In this document: piece by piece, positions 36,698-44,480 of the stretch | Numbering within the stretch: the first letter of the stretch is position 1 | Layout of the letters: the number at the start of each line of letters is the position of its first letter | DNA from: Chitinophaga filiformis | GTDB taxonomy: Bacteria > Bacteroidota > Bacteroidia > Chitinophagales > Chitinophagaceae | Assembly: GCF_021646545.1 (NCBI RefSeq) | Contig: NZ_JAKIRP010000005.1 | Location: forward strand, 395,148 to 459,147 | Length of the DNA stretch: 64,000 bases | Direction: 5' to 3' | Program-made: the position numbers and the translations under genes | The notes under the pieces: generated by a model | The model's input: the letters and a program-made list of their open reading frames with translations, nothing else | Told to the model about the DNA's origin: nothing | Database searches by the model: none

Positions 36698-37693
36698 ATG
36701 ACAGCAATTACTTATACAAATACAAGATCCACTGTACCGAATTTCACGAAAGATGTTCATACCAGGCATCCACGTGGTTATGCCTATGAAACGCCGACGC
36801 ATTTTGTTCATTTTTATGGGAAAGAAGCCCCTTATTACACCATTTCAATTGGTTTGACAGCCATTGAACGTAAGAATGGTCCATTAACTGATTGGGTTGA
36901 ACGAACGTTTGGCGCAACCGATATTCGACCTATGTCAACCAATGTCGGGGAAGTTACAGATGCCATCTGGCGTCCGGGTTTACATCGTGAATTAGAGTGC
37001 TTTCAAGCACTTTCAATAATAGAGAGTGAAAAAAGGAATTGTGAACAAAGTATTACGCTACTCGTTAACCGATTGGAGGAATTGTTTTATTATATTTATC
37101 CTGATCGTTCCGGTCTTGCCGCATACAGCCATAAAACTCGTGAATTACTCATACTTGCATGCACTGAAGTCGAAAACTTCTGGAAATACTATATATCTAA
37201 AGCAGCGGTGGCCCCACTCGGTAAATACTACACCACGAAAGATTATGTCAGATTGATGGATGCGCTCTTTTTAAGAGATTATCGGTTCAGGTTAGATACT
37301 TATCCATCTATACAGTCCATAAGCCCCTTTTCAAATTGGGATCAGTCCCAACCAACTACATCGTTACGTTGGTATGATGCATATAATAAAGTCAAGCATG
37401 ATCGAGATCAGAATTTTAGCTTAGCAACCCTTGAGAATTGCATTCAATCAGTGGTTGCGAATCTTGTTATTTATGCCGTCCGATTTGGTTCTCAAGCTCT
37501 ATCAGAACAGAAAAATAAGTTTTCAACTTTGTTTAATGAGCATTTCAAATGTGAATTAATCAATTCAGATCCGACTACCTTTTATCTGACAAAAATCAAC
37601 CTTCCTTCAAATACAAGAACAGATTTGACAATCATCGACTCAGCTTGTAATAGGTTAGATACGCCGTTTTCAATCAACAAACTAGTAATATAA
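36698..37693 (+). CDS. Hypothetical protein with HEPN-like C-terminal domain
   Basis: 331 residues, soluble. The N-terminal third is beta-rich (PRGYAYETPTHFVHFYG, YYTISIGLTAIERK). The second half is helical, with TRELLILACTEVENFWKYYI and the motif RWYDAYNKVKHDRDQNF followed by SLATLENCIQSVVANLVIYA. The YNKxKHDR segment is characteristic of HEPN-like domains in abortive-infection-type proteins. It is the second HEPN-like protein in the element. It stands alone, followed by a very strong hairpin. A defence role is inferred. Confidence 0.6.
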   Translation: MTAITYTNTRSTVPNFTKDVHTRHPRGYAYETPTHFVHFYGKEAPYYTISIGLTAIERKNGPLTDWVERTFGATDIRPMSTNVGEVTDAIWRPGLHRELECFQALSIIESEKRNCEQSITLLVNRLEELFYYIYPDRSGLAAYSHKTRELLILACTEVENFWKYYISKAAVAPLGKYYTTKDYVRLMDALFLRDYRFRLDTYPSIQSISPFSNWDQSQPTTSLRWYDAYNKVKHDRDQNFSLATLENCIQSVVANLVIYAVRFGSQALSEQKNKFSTLFNEHFKCELINSDPTTFYLTKINLPSNTRTDLTIIDSACNRLDTPFSINKLVI

Positions 37694-37898
37694 TAACAAT
37701 AATGTTGAAGCTAATTAAAGCCGCAATAAATCAATTAGCGCCTTATCCATTTTTTTTAAAATCGTGGTCTTCATCGATCCAATGTATTGATATTAGCTTA
37801 CATACTAAGCCACAATCCCTAACGCCTCGTATATTTTCCAGGTGGCCACTTCTTTACCTTAAGACATTGGTTTATCTACCCTAACTTTCACCCGATGT

Positions 37899-37950
37899 TA
37901 AAGCTGATGCAATGACCTGCCCGAAAGAGCAGGTCATTGCATCAACTTTA
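37899..37950 (+). terminator. Very long hairpin downstream of the HEPN-like gene
   Basis: 22-bp stem with 37899-37920 pairing with 37929-37950, with a single G-T wobble and an 8-nt CCGAAAGA loop. It lies in the 37694-38056 gap, where no gene is seen. The T-tract after it is poor (TATGG), so it could be a terminator for either convergent gene or another structured site. Confidence 0.6.
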
Positions 37951-38056
37951 TATGGATATACAGTCATTGGGCTAATGTTGCTCTTAATTATTTATCTAAG
38001 CATTAGAGATTACCTAATATTCAGTTAGTAATTCTTAACCGCCTTTTATGCCTCAT

Positions 38057-38515
38057 TTACCATTTCATGCTGGCATTATCATCATCATCTTCTTCAAACT
38101 CAAACCCGTCAGGCCTTGTCCAGGGCAATGATAGATAGGCTAAAAATTCTCTAAAAACCTTTCCCACATCATCTATGATATCCTCATCAGCGCCAATAAA
38201 AGGGAAAGAAACAAAGGTGCCTTCTTTTCTTCGAATAGCGAAACCAGTGCCGCCACCATCTGATGCAATCAGAAAAAAGTCCGGCGTAAATTCGCCGAAT
38301 CCGCCATTATACTTTATTAAATCTTCTGCACGCCAGAACTGCACATATTTGCCATTAGCAATGGTCCCTTCACCGCCATTGGTTTCGCGCAGAAATTCCA
38401 AATAATCGTCCGGAAAGTTACAATCGATGCTATTGATGATTTCTGAGAATTTCGTGCTGTCGATTGGCGAATTGATACTGAGGTCTTTTATGTATTTGGT
38501 TATATACTCGTTCAT
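38057..38515 (-). CDS. Orphan SUKH (SMI1/KNR4) family protein
   Basis: 152 residues from the ATG at 38515; the longer frame to 38563 adds an unlikely leader. SUKH-1 pattern: CNFPDDYLEFLRETNGGEGT, YVQFWRAEDLIKYNGGFG, FFLIASDGGGTGFAIRR and the acidic GADEDIIDDVGKVFREFL. Such proteins are usually immunity factors for toxins, but no toxin gene is adjacent, so it is an orphan immunity gene protecting against a toxin of other strains, or a remnant. It is the last protein gene of the element. Confidence 0.85.
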   Translation of the reverse strand: MNEYITKYIKDLSINSPIDSTKFSEIINSIDCNFPDDYLEFLRETNGGEGTIANGKYVQFWRAEDLIKYNGGFGEFTPDFFLIASDGGGTGFAIRRKEGTFVSFPFIGADEDIIDDVGKVFREFLAYLSLPWTRPDGFEFEEDDDDNASMKW

Positions 38516-39236
38516 ATGAATAGTCTTATACGCTACCGCCCACAAAAGCCACCAAGAGGCCAATCATCAAAATTGCATTCTTCATCTTCATCATACTACA
38601 TTTATTTTGAGGTTTAAATTAAACATCTGTATAGCGCTAATTTATCAATATAAAGCGGCGAGTTTTGTTACCGGGTAGTTAAATATCGGTAAAACGAAAT
38701 AAAAATCCTATGGCAGAGTTTAGCTTATATTTCTCCGCATACGCGGGATGGAGGATCAGACAAGGCAACAAACTACTACCGCTATCCCTAGAACAACCTT
38801 TCGTACAATACACTTAATTTCTGTTGCCCACTTCGCGGAGTGCGATGTGCATAGTAGACACACATAAAAATTAGAAAGATTGACAGCGCAACTCAGCGGT
38901 GATTTTAGATGAAGAAGAAATAAAACCTTGCCCGCTACGTCAATACCTACATAAATACACCTTCCGGCTGCCGTATGGTATATGTACCAATAACACTTTG
39001 GCAACCAACGATACGGACGTAATACACTGCCAGCATAGAATTAAAACGCCGGCAAACACGATAGAGGGATTTTTTCTCGTAGCAGAAAAATTATCCTGGA
39101 TTATAGAATCATAGTAAGAGAGCTGCATAAAAAAGACAGCATTAAACCTCTAGACAATGTCCCTGCCGCACAAAATCCAGAAATATATTTCGGCTCGTTT
39201 ATTCGCGCTTGTTGCAGATCTAACAGGCACTTCATA
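38516..39236. other. Mostly non-coding right end of the element
   Basis: No convincing gene. A 22-codon minus-strand frame (38526-38594) begins MMKMKNAILMIGLLVAF and stops soon after, which looks like the start of a lost membrane or secreted protein. The 15-bp palindrome at 38829-38843 is the reverse complement of 32320-32334. Nothing else stands out. Confidence 0.45.
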
Positions 39237-39283
39237 CAAAAAGAAACCCGACCTCTTGAGACTATTCTCAGGAAATCGGGTTT
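39237..39283 (-). terminator. Terminator of the tRNA-like gene
   Basis: The stem AAACCCGA (39244-39251) pairs with TCGGGTTT (39276-39283), with an inner CTCTTGAG/CTCAGG pairing. On the minus strand it is followed by CTTTTTG. It abuts the tRNA-like sequence, suggesting an intact transcription unit. Confidence 0.65.
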
Positions 39284-39361
39284 GGAGATCCCGCTGGGAC
39301 TCGAACACAAGACCCATACATTAAATATGTATTGCTCCATTAACGGCTGAGCTACGTGATC
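39283..39361 (-). pseudogene. Degenerate tRNA-like gene (Lys-type anticodon TTT)
   Basis: 76 nt plus an encoded CCA (39283-39285). It forms a cloverleaf with acceptor GATCACG/CGGGATC (one A-G mismatch), D stem GCTC/GAGC, anticodon stem ATACA/TGTAT with loop TATTTAA, and T arm TTGTG-TTCGAGT-CCCAG (one mismatch). The anticodon would be TTT, but position 33 is A instead of the universal U. The chromosomal tRNA-Pro here has no encoded CCA, which points to a foreign origin. It is likely a decayed tRNA carried by the element. Confidence 0.55.
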
Positions 39362-39829
39362 AATACTAATCCCTGTCCTGAAATTCTTGTTTCTATATCC
39401 TAGCATAAGCAACAATCTTGGGAGCTGTAACAACATTTGGTACACACACAAAATTCAAAGAATGGCAATAGTAAAAGAAAATAAATTTCGTAGCAGACGG
39501 ACGAGAACGGATCATGAACTGTGCTCTATACCGGGGGTACTGCTAGATATCCAGAATATCATATCTTTACCCAGTCGGCAAAGTGGATTTGTTCTTCCTG
39601 ACTAGGGCCTAAACAAGAAAACATCAACCTACCTGGGTAGAATAGCCGCAAATCGACATTTAATATAATCGTATAAAGCTCTTTACATCGTCTCCTACTG
39701 TACTACGGTGAATAATCCGTGAGTATACAACAGAAGAGATATGCATAAAATTGATTACTAATTATTTGCAAAAGACTTCGAATCCAGTCTGCCCGACTGT
39801 AGAGTGTGTAAGTCGAACTAAATTTAGCG

Positions 39830-39849
39830 GTGAGTAAATCCGTGAGTAA
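39830..39849. promoter_or_regulatory. Probable integrase arm-type sites, right end
   Basis: GTGAGTAAATCCGTGAGTAA, identical and in the same orientation to 10659-10678, ends 50 bp before attR. A weaker match, CCGTGAAAA, follows near 39861. Presence at both ends supports function in recombination. Confidence 0.6.
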
Positions 39850-39898
39850 CCAAAAGCTCATCCGTGAAAACAAGCCACTAGACTAACAACCAAAGACT

Positions 39899-39921
39899 AG
39901 TTCGAATCTTGTCATCCCGAC
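39899..39921 (+). repeat. attR: 23-bp repeat of the tRNA-Pro 3' end
   Basis: An exact copy of 10534-10556 in the same orientation. After it the sequence changes to AATAAAAAACGAACCC and a terminator, which is what should originally have followed the tRNA gene. Confidence 0.9.
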
Positions 39922-39932
39922 AATAAAAAACG

Positions 39933-39969
39933 AACCCTTCAGATCTTTGGATTTGAAGGTTTTTTTTTT
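39933..39969 (+). terminator. Original tRNA-Pro terminator, displaced by the element
   Basis: A hairpin with CCTTCA (39936-39941) pairing with TGAAGG (39954-39959), extended by AA/TT, followed by nine T. No gene lies directly upstream except attR, so it reads as the ancestral terminator of tRNA-Pro, now 29 kb away. Confidence 0.65.
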
Positions 39970-40364
39970 ACCAGAAATTTACTGCAATTACTTACTGATA
40001 GTCATTGATTGTTTCTTATCCACTTGTATTAGCTCGAACAGAAGGAGCCAAAATGCAAGAAAGTTCAGGATATTATAAATCCTTATGATCTCTGAGCCGA
40101 ACTGACATAACCCAATTCCAATTATTGACAGCAGTTTATTCAATGTGGCTTTTTCTTTAGTTCATTCAATTCTTCATTCCGTAAAATTGTTGTTGCTATT
40201 GTGAACTTCCAGAAGAACGTTATCATAATCAGCTACTATGATACGATGGATTTAATGGCCATTGGGCGTAAGATACTTATGTAGGCCAGCTCAAGTTGAA
40301 GTCGGCAAAAAAAATCGTAAAATTATGACCTTAAAACTTAGTGTTGATTATATCCATATTTACC
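39970..40364. other. Intergenic region upstream of the MocR-type regulator
   Basis: Chromosomal AT-rich sequence after the displaced terminator. No gene or repeat is seen; it should hold the promoter of the regulator at 40365. Confidence 0.4.
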
Positions 40365-41840
40365 ATGGGAGTACAGTTATTACCATACAGTAATTTGATT
40401 GAAATCAATAGGCAATCCACTATTCCCATTTTTAAGCAGGTAGCGGAGGGTATTGCCTTTCTAATAAGAAATGGGAAATTAAAACCAGGATATCAATTGC
40501 CTGCCAGTCGAGATATGGCGTCAATGCTGAAAATTAACCGCACAACGGTGGTATCGGCTTATGAAGAGCTCCAGGTTGAGGGATGGCTCAGAGTTATAGA
40601 ACGAAAGGGAAACTTTGTTGCCCAACAACTCCCGGTGATACATCCCAGGCCCTTCGAGTCCTTGGCAGCCAAAGGGCCAAACCAGCAGGAAGATAGTAAT
40701 TTCTACAAGCAAGTGGCTGCGAGACAGGTTTCCCAAAGAACATTGACTCCTCACCAATTGATGATTAATGACGGCTATCCTGACGCGAGGCTGGCACCGT
40801 TTGACTCGATTTATGACCGGTACAGGCTCTTATCTAAAAGAGTTCACCTCCATAATAGGCTTTTGAATGATAGTGCTGCCGGAAGTATGTCTTTGAGGAC
40901 CGAATTAGCCCTTTTTCTTGCTAAAACCAGGGCACTCAATATCGAACCCAGGCATGTACTAGTTACCCATGGGGCACAACTGGCAATCTTTATAGCGGCA
41001 AGCTTGATCCTGAGTCCGGGGAGCACGGTTATCGTCGGTGATTTAAACTACGTTCTTGCCGATAGGCTTTTTGAACAGATGGGTGCGAAACTGATCAAGG
41101 TAAAAGTTGATGAAAGTGGGATTGATGTTGACGAAATTGAGAACATCTGCAAAAAGTCGCCACCTGATCTTCTATACATCATTCCCCACCACCACCACCC
41201 CACAACCGTCACCCTAAGTAAAGAAAGAAGGATAAAACTTTTGGATATCATCCGACAGTACCGTCTTCCGGTTATTGAGGACGATTATGATTATGACTTT
41301 CATTACGAAAATTCTCCAATACTACCTTTAGCCAGCGCAGACCATAACGGTTATGTGATTTATATTGGTTCTATCTCGAAGACATTAGCACCTACGATCA
41401 GATTGGGGTACCTGATTGCAGGAGATGATCTCATATGGCAGGCTTCCAAGTTCAAACAGATGGTAGAGATCCGCGGTGACGTGTTGTTTGAGGAATCTAT
41501 AGCGCATCTTTTTAATACTGGAGAGATGCAGAGACATTTACGGAAATCGTTGAAGTTGTATAAAGAACGGCGGGATATTTTCTGCGACATGCTTAATTCT
41601 TGTATGGGGGACCTCATTCATTTTAACACGCCGAATGGCGGCATGGCTGTTTGGGCCACGTTCACCGCGGAGTATTCGATACCTGATCTTGCCAAGCGGT
41701 TAGCAGAAAAAGGTATTTTCATGAATGATGGTAGCCTATACAGATACAAAGAAGATGTCAATGGAATAAGGCTGGGATTCGCTTCCCTGAACACAGAAGA
41801 AATGCAAAAATTCATCGGGGCACTTAAGGAATGCAGGTGA
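40365..41840 (+). CDS. PdxR/MocR-type regulator (GntR HTH fused to PLP aminotransferase domain)
   Basis: 491 residues from the ATG at 40365 (a GTG at 40341 is less likely). The N-terminal winged helix is GntR-type (IPIFKQVAEGIAFLIRNGKL, PASRDMASMLKINRTTVVSA, YEELQVEGWL). A fold-type I aminotransferase-like domain follows: VTHGAQLAIFIAASLIL, PVIEDDYDYDFHYE, and the PLP-binding Lys in YIGSISKTLAPTIRLGYLIA. MocR proteins use PLP or a related aldimine as effector. The adjacent convergent gene is an NAD(P)-binding protein, so the regulated target is uncertain. Confidence 0.9.
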   Translation: MGVQLLPYSNLIEINRQSTIPIFKQVAEGIAFLIRNGKLKPGYQLPASRDMASMLKINRTTVVSAYEELQVEGWLRVIERKGNFVAQQLPVIHPRPFESLAAKGPNQQEDSNFYKQVAARQVSQRTLTPHQLMINDGYPDARLAPFDSIYDRYRLLSKRVHLHNRLLNDSAAGSMSLRTELALFLAKTRALNIEPRHVLVTHGAQLAIFIAASLILSPGSTVIVGDLNYVLADRLFEQMGAKLIKVKVDESGIDVDEIENICKKSPPDLLYIIPHHHHPTTVTLSKERRIKLLDIIRQYRLPVIEDDYDYDFHYENSPILPLASADHNGYVIYIGSISKTLAPTIRLGYLIAGDDLIWQASKFKQMVEIRGDVLFEESIAHLFNTGEMQRHLRKSLKLYKERRDIFCDMLNSCMGDLIHFNTPNGGMAVWATFTAEYSIPDLAKRLAEKGIFMNDGSLYRYKEDVNGIRLGFASLNTEEMQKFIGALKECR

Positions 41841-41918
41841 GTAAAGCCTCCGGCAAAGGTATAGGGCAACAGGGTGAAAATTATCCTGCTGCCCTATACT
41901 GGCCGCAGCCTGTCAGGT

Positions 41919-42662
41919 TTATGACGACTTTTTCCAATCATCAAATCTAATTTCCCCCGGGCAAAAATCTCCGGCAGGCACCAACAAAGATCGTGGTATC
42001 TCGAAGAACATATATTTATTGTCCTCGTTGGCTACTACTACTTTGTCTTCATGCTTTTCGTCCAGATACTTTTTCACAAATTCATTCATGGGGCCACGAT
42101 CAGGACCGGCTATCTCAACGATTCCATTTTTCGGTTCCTCCAGAGCAAATTTTACAACATAGCTTACGACATCTGCAACCGCGATCGGTTGATAGTCAAC
42201 TGTTGAAACGTGTACCTCTTTGCCTTCACCCTGAACAGCGATTATCGTTGAAATATGCTCATGAAATTGTGTCGAACGAATAATGGTATAAGGAATGCCA
42301 GATGTTGCGATAGTGTCTTCCTGTAGCTTCTTGGCCTGCAAATAACCGATATGTTGAGCAAGAGGAACTCCAACAATAGAAAGTATAAGATGATGTTTAA
42401 CGTTTGCAATTTTCTCCGCTGCTACCAGGTTTTTACCCGCGGTACTGAAAAAGTGTAAAGCTGTTTCTCCATCCGGTGATCGGGAGTTGGAAAGATCTAT
42501 CACAATGTCTGTTCCCTCCAGTGCTTCTTCCAGGCCCTTCCCTGTCAGGATATCAACACCCCTGGTTGGTGATCCAACGATCACCTGGTGACCAGCACTT
42601 TCCAATTTTTTACATACGTCTTTCCCAATGAGGCCGGTTCCTCCGATTACTAAAACTTTCAT
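41919..42662 (-). CDS. NAD(P)H-binding NmrA-like SDR protein
   Basis: 247 residues. The Rossmann motif GGTGLIG-x-DV lies at residues 7-14 (MKVLVIGGTGLIGKDVCKKL). The active-site YxxxK occurs as GYLQAKKLQEDTI, and IRSTQFHEHI is typical of NmrA-like atypical SDRs. These bind NAD(P) and act as redox sensors or reductases of small molecules; the substrate is unknown. The promoter side contains the dyad GGACATTTGTCC at 42736-42747, a plausible operator. It is convergent with the MocR-type gene. Confidence 0.85.
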   Translation of the reverse strand: MKVLVIGGTGLIGKDVCKKLESAGHQVIVGSPTRGVDILTGKGLEEALEGTDIVIDLSNSRSPDGETALHFFSTAGKNLVAAEKIANVKHHLILSIVGVPLAQHIGYLQAKKLQEDTIATSGIPYTIIRSTQFHEHISTIIAVQGEGKEVHVSTVDYQPIAVADVVSYVVKFALEEPKNGIVEIAGPDRGPMNEFVKKYLDEKHEDKVVVANEDNKYMFFEIPRSLLVPAGDFCPGEIRFDDWKKSS

Positions 42663-43177
42663 GATTGAAATACTTTTTAAAATACTGAAATATAATCCGT
42701 TATCTTTCGGGATTGTCAGCTTTTATAATGTGTACGGACATTTGTCCATGCCGCATAAGCAGGCTGTAATACATCCGATAGTCCTAACAGTATTTAATTC
42801 TCAGCAAAGTAACAGATTAATTAAAATCACATGGCCATCCAGCATTCATTTTCATGGCAGTCCAGACTCTCGGTGGGGCACGATGGGAAGACGCCGGAAA
42901 GTTACTGCTTGCATTTTGTTTAACCAAGCCATGTTGCCAATGCACTGTTAGCGGCTGGCATACTTATTTTAATATTATTGCTATCTTAAGTAACATACTA
43001 AAACTGCACCGCAGGAAAACGGTCTGCTTAACCAAAAAACGGCGGTTCTCACCGGGTAACGCAAATACAACTTAGGTTTAACACCATTCCATGAGCTTGT
43101 TGTCGACAATCTTGTTGTTGAACGGCGGTATTTTATAAGAAGATGCATATAAGCGTTCATTGAACCCGGTGTGGCTG
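42663..43177. other. Intergenic region with a short dyad and a possible gene-tail remnant
   Basis: The dyad GGACA-TT-TGTCC (42736-42747) lies about 75 bp upstream of the NmrA-like gene. Near 43078-43168 a minus-strand frame without start reads NERLYASSYKIPPFNNKIV and ends in EWC-stop, which looks like the tail of a lost gene. The rest appears non-coding. Confidence 0.35.
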
Positions 43178-43786
43178 TCATTTATTCTGCGAAAAGCTCA
43201 TTTTCTTTTTAAGCAATGCGATATTTTTTTCCTTTCCTTCAGTGAGAAGATTTCGGCAATAATCTGTAAAATAGAGATGTGATTGCAGGAAATGTAGCGA
43301 CTGTTTGATATGGTTATCTATTTGCGTATTTGTATATAATTTCCGCTCCTGCCATACTAGTGCATCAAGGTGTTCAAAATCCGGCATTCCCAGGTGATAG
43401 GTATCTGCGTCACACAGTATCTGCTCAACCAGGCTAACTGGTTTAACCGGCATTTTCGTTGCCATTATACACTTGCCTGCCTCATACTGCAAATGCGCTT
43501 CAACATTATATTTATCTAAAAATAATTGCATTACAACAACACTGGTTTCTTCGTGTCTCTCCACTTCCCCCAATAAATAACCTGTATCATGAAACCAGGC
43601 CGCAGTTTGTAGTACAAATCTTTCCTGATCATTTAATTGGTAATGATCTGCTATCTCAGAAACATGCCGAACCACAGCTTGTGTATGCTCAAGGTTATGG
43701 TATACAAGGTCGGGGCTGGCATGTTCGTAAAATAATTTTTTTACATACAAAGGCATCTCAGTGAGAATATTTACAGGGTAATTCAT
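43178..43786 (-). CDS. HD-domain metal-dependent phosphohydrolase
   Basis: 202 residues. The HD superfamily metal ligands are clear: YHNLEHTQAVVRHV (first His), AAWFHDTGYLLGEVERHEE (His-Asp pair and following His), and CDADTYHLGMPDF (terminal Asp). It lacks any second domain. Proteins like this hydrolyse nucleotides or cyclic nucleotides; the substrate cannot be assigned. It ends just past the remnant frame and begins 17 bp from the decayed lipid A locus copy at 43803, but is not part of it. Confidence 0.85.
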   Translation of the reverse strand: MNYPVNILTEMPLYVKKLFYEHASPDLVYHNLEHTQAVVRHVSEIADHYQLNDQERFVLQTAAWFHDTGYLLGEVERHEETSVVVMQLFLDKYNVEAHLQYEAGKCIMATKMPVKPVSLVEQILCDADTYHLGMPDFEHLDALVWQERKLYTNTQIDNHIKQSLHFLQSHLYFTDYCRNLLTEGKEKNIALLKKKMSFSQNK

Positions 43787-43802
43787 CGCTTTTTCGCTAT
43801 TT

Positions 43803-44345
43803 AAAAATGTTCAATTCCTCATTATAAACAGGGCCTTGTATGCCCAAAAATCTTAAACCACTATGAAATACATGATTTTGTGACAATGAATTTTCTGTCT
43901 TCATTGCACATTACGAGTTTTTACTTACGGATCTGTTTGAGCCCAAAAGTTCCTTTTTGTGTTTTCGATCAGCGTGTTTATTCTATATTATCAAAACCCA
44001 TGTAGCTCATGATAATGGTGATATTTTCGGCTAAAGTATATTTTTGTTGACCCCGCATATTTTATTATATACCAAACGCCTTACTTTATATATTAAAGCA
44101 GCCTTTACATCTGGTAAATAAATCGCACACTAAGATTTAAGCGAAAGAAGCTGGATTTTAAATACAAAATATTCCTGATTGGAAACACAGTGGCTCAAAA
44201 CGTTTTGGAGAGATGTGGATTGAAATATCTTTTTTGGGGCTTGTATCTTATTATTTAGCTTTTAGAAAAGGTTTACCCTCTTTAACGCTTTCAAAAAGCA
44301 GTTGAAAAGGCACAAACATGGTGCGCCAGGCCTACGTATGCAAGA
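43803..44345 (-). pseudogene. Collapsed duplicate of the EptA/PAP2/two-component locus
   Basis: Four blocks match, in order, the intact locus at 57269-61953. First is the EptA C-terminus (minus strand, from KTENSLSQNHVFHS to VYNEELNIF). Next is the start and leader of the PAP2 gene (TTCATTGCACATTA). Then the intergenic sequence from ATATTTTCGGCTAAAGTATA on. Last is a 31-bp exact match (44284-44314) to the response regulator gene at 61541-61571. The coding regions between the blocks are missing. Only a 34-codon ATG frame remains, fusing the PAP2 start codon to the EptA tail. It is a decayed paralogous copy formed by serial internal deletions. Confidence 0.8.
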
Positions 44346-44480
44346 TTTATTTTTTTAAGTTCGACTACCTGTTCAATCCAATTTGAATCGTCATGTAATT
44401 GTTTAAGGATGGCCTCATAAGTTATTGAATACCGAAACGGCAGTAGCCGACGCCACTGCCGTCCCCATTAACTATTCGTC
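44346..44480. other. Short gap with an open minus-strand frame of unknown origin
   Basis: The minus strand reads FRYSITYEAILKQLHDDSNW followed by IEQVVELKKINLAYVG without a good start codon, running into the decayed locus copy. It looks like a gene fragment. I do not recognise it. Confidence 0.25.

Larger units (their letters stand above)
10482..39921. mobile_element. Integrative and mobilizable element in tRNA-Pro (element proper 10,534-39,921)
   Basis: The element is bounded by a 23-bp direct repeat (10534-10556 inside the tRNA, 39899-39921 at the far end). It carries an integrase next to the tRNA, matching internal repeat pairs at both ends, a relaxase/MobC mobilization block, and toxin and defence-like cargo. 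The repeat-to-repeat distance predicts a 29,365-bp excised circle. No conjugation (Tra/type IV secretion) genes are present, so transfer would need a helper element. The coordinates given here include the intact tRNA. Confidence 0.85.

Noticed and set aside
10534..39921. CRISPR array or Cas genes in the element
   Set aside because: No regularly spaced repeats and no Cas motifs were seen; the repeats present are att, arm-site and inverted-repeat types.
10534..39921. Prophage interpretation of the island
   Set aside because: No capsid, terminase, portal, tail or lysis genes are present; a relaxase and MobC are.
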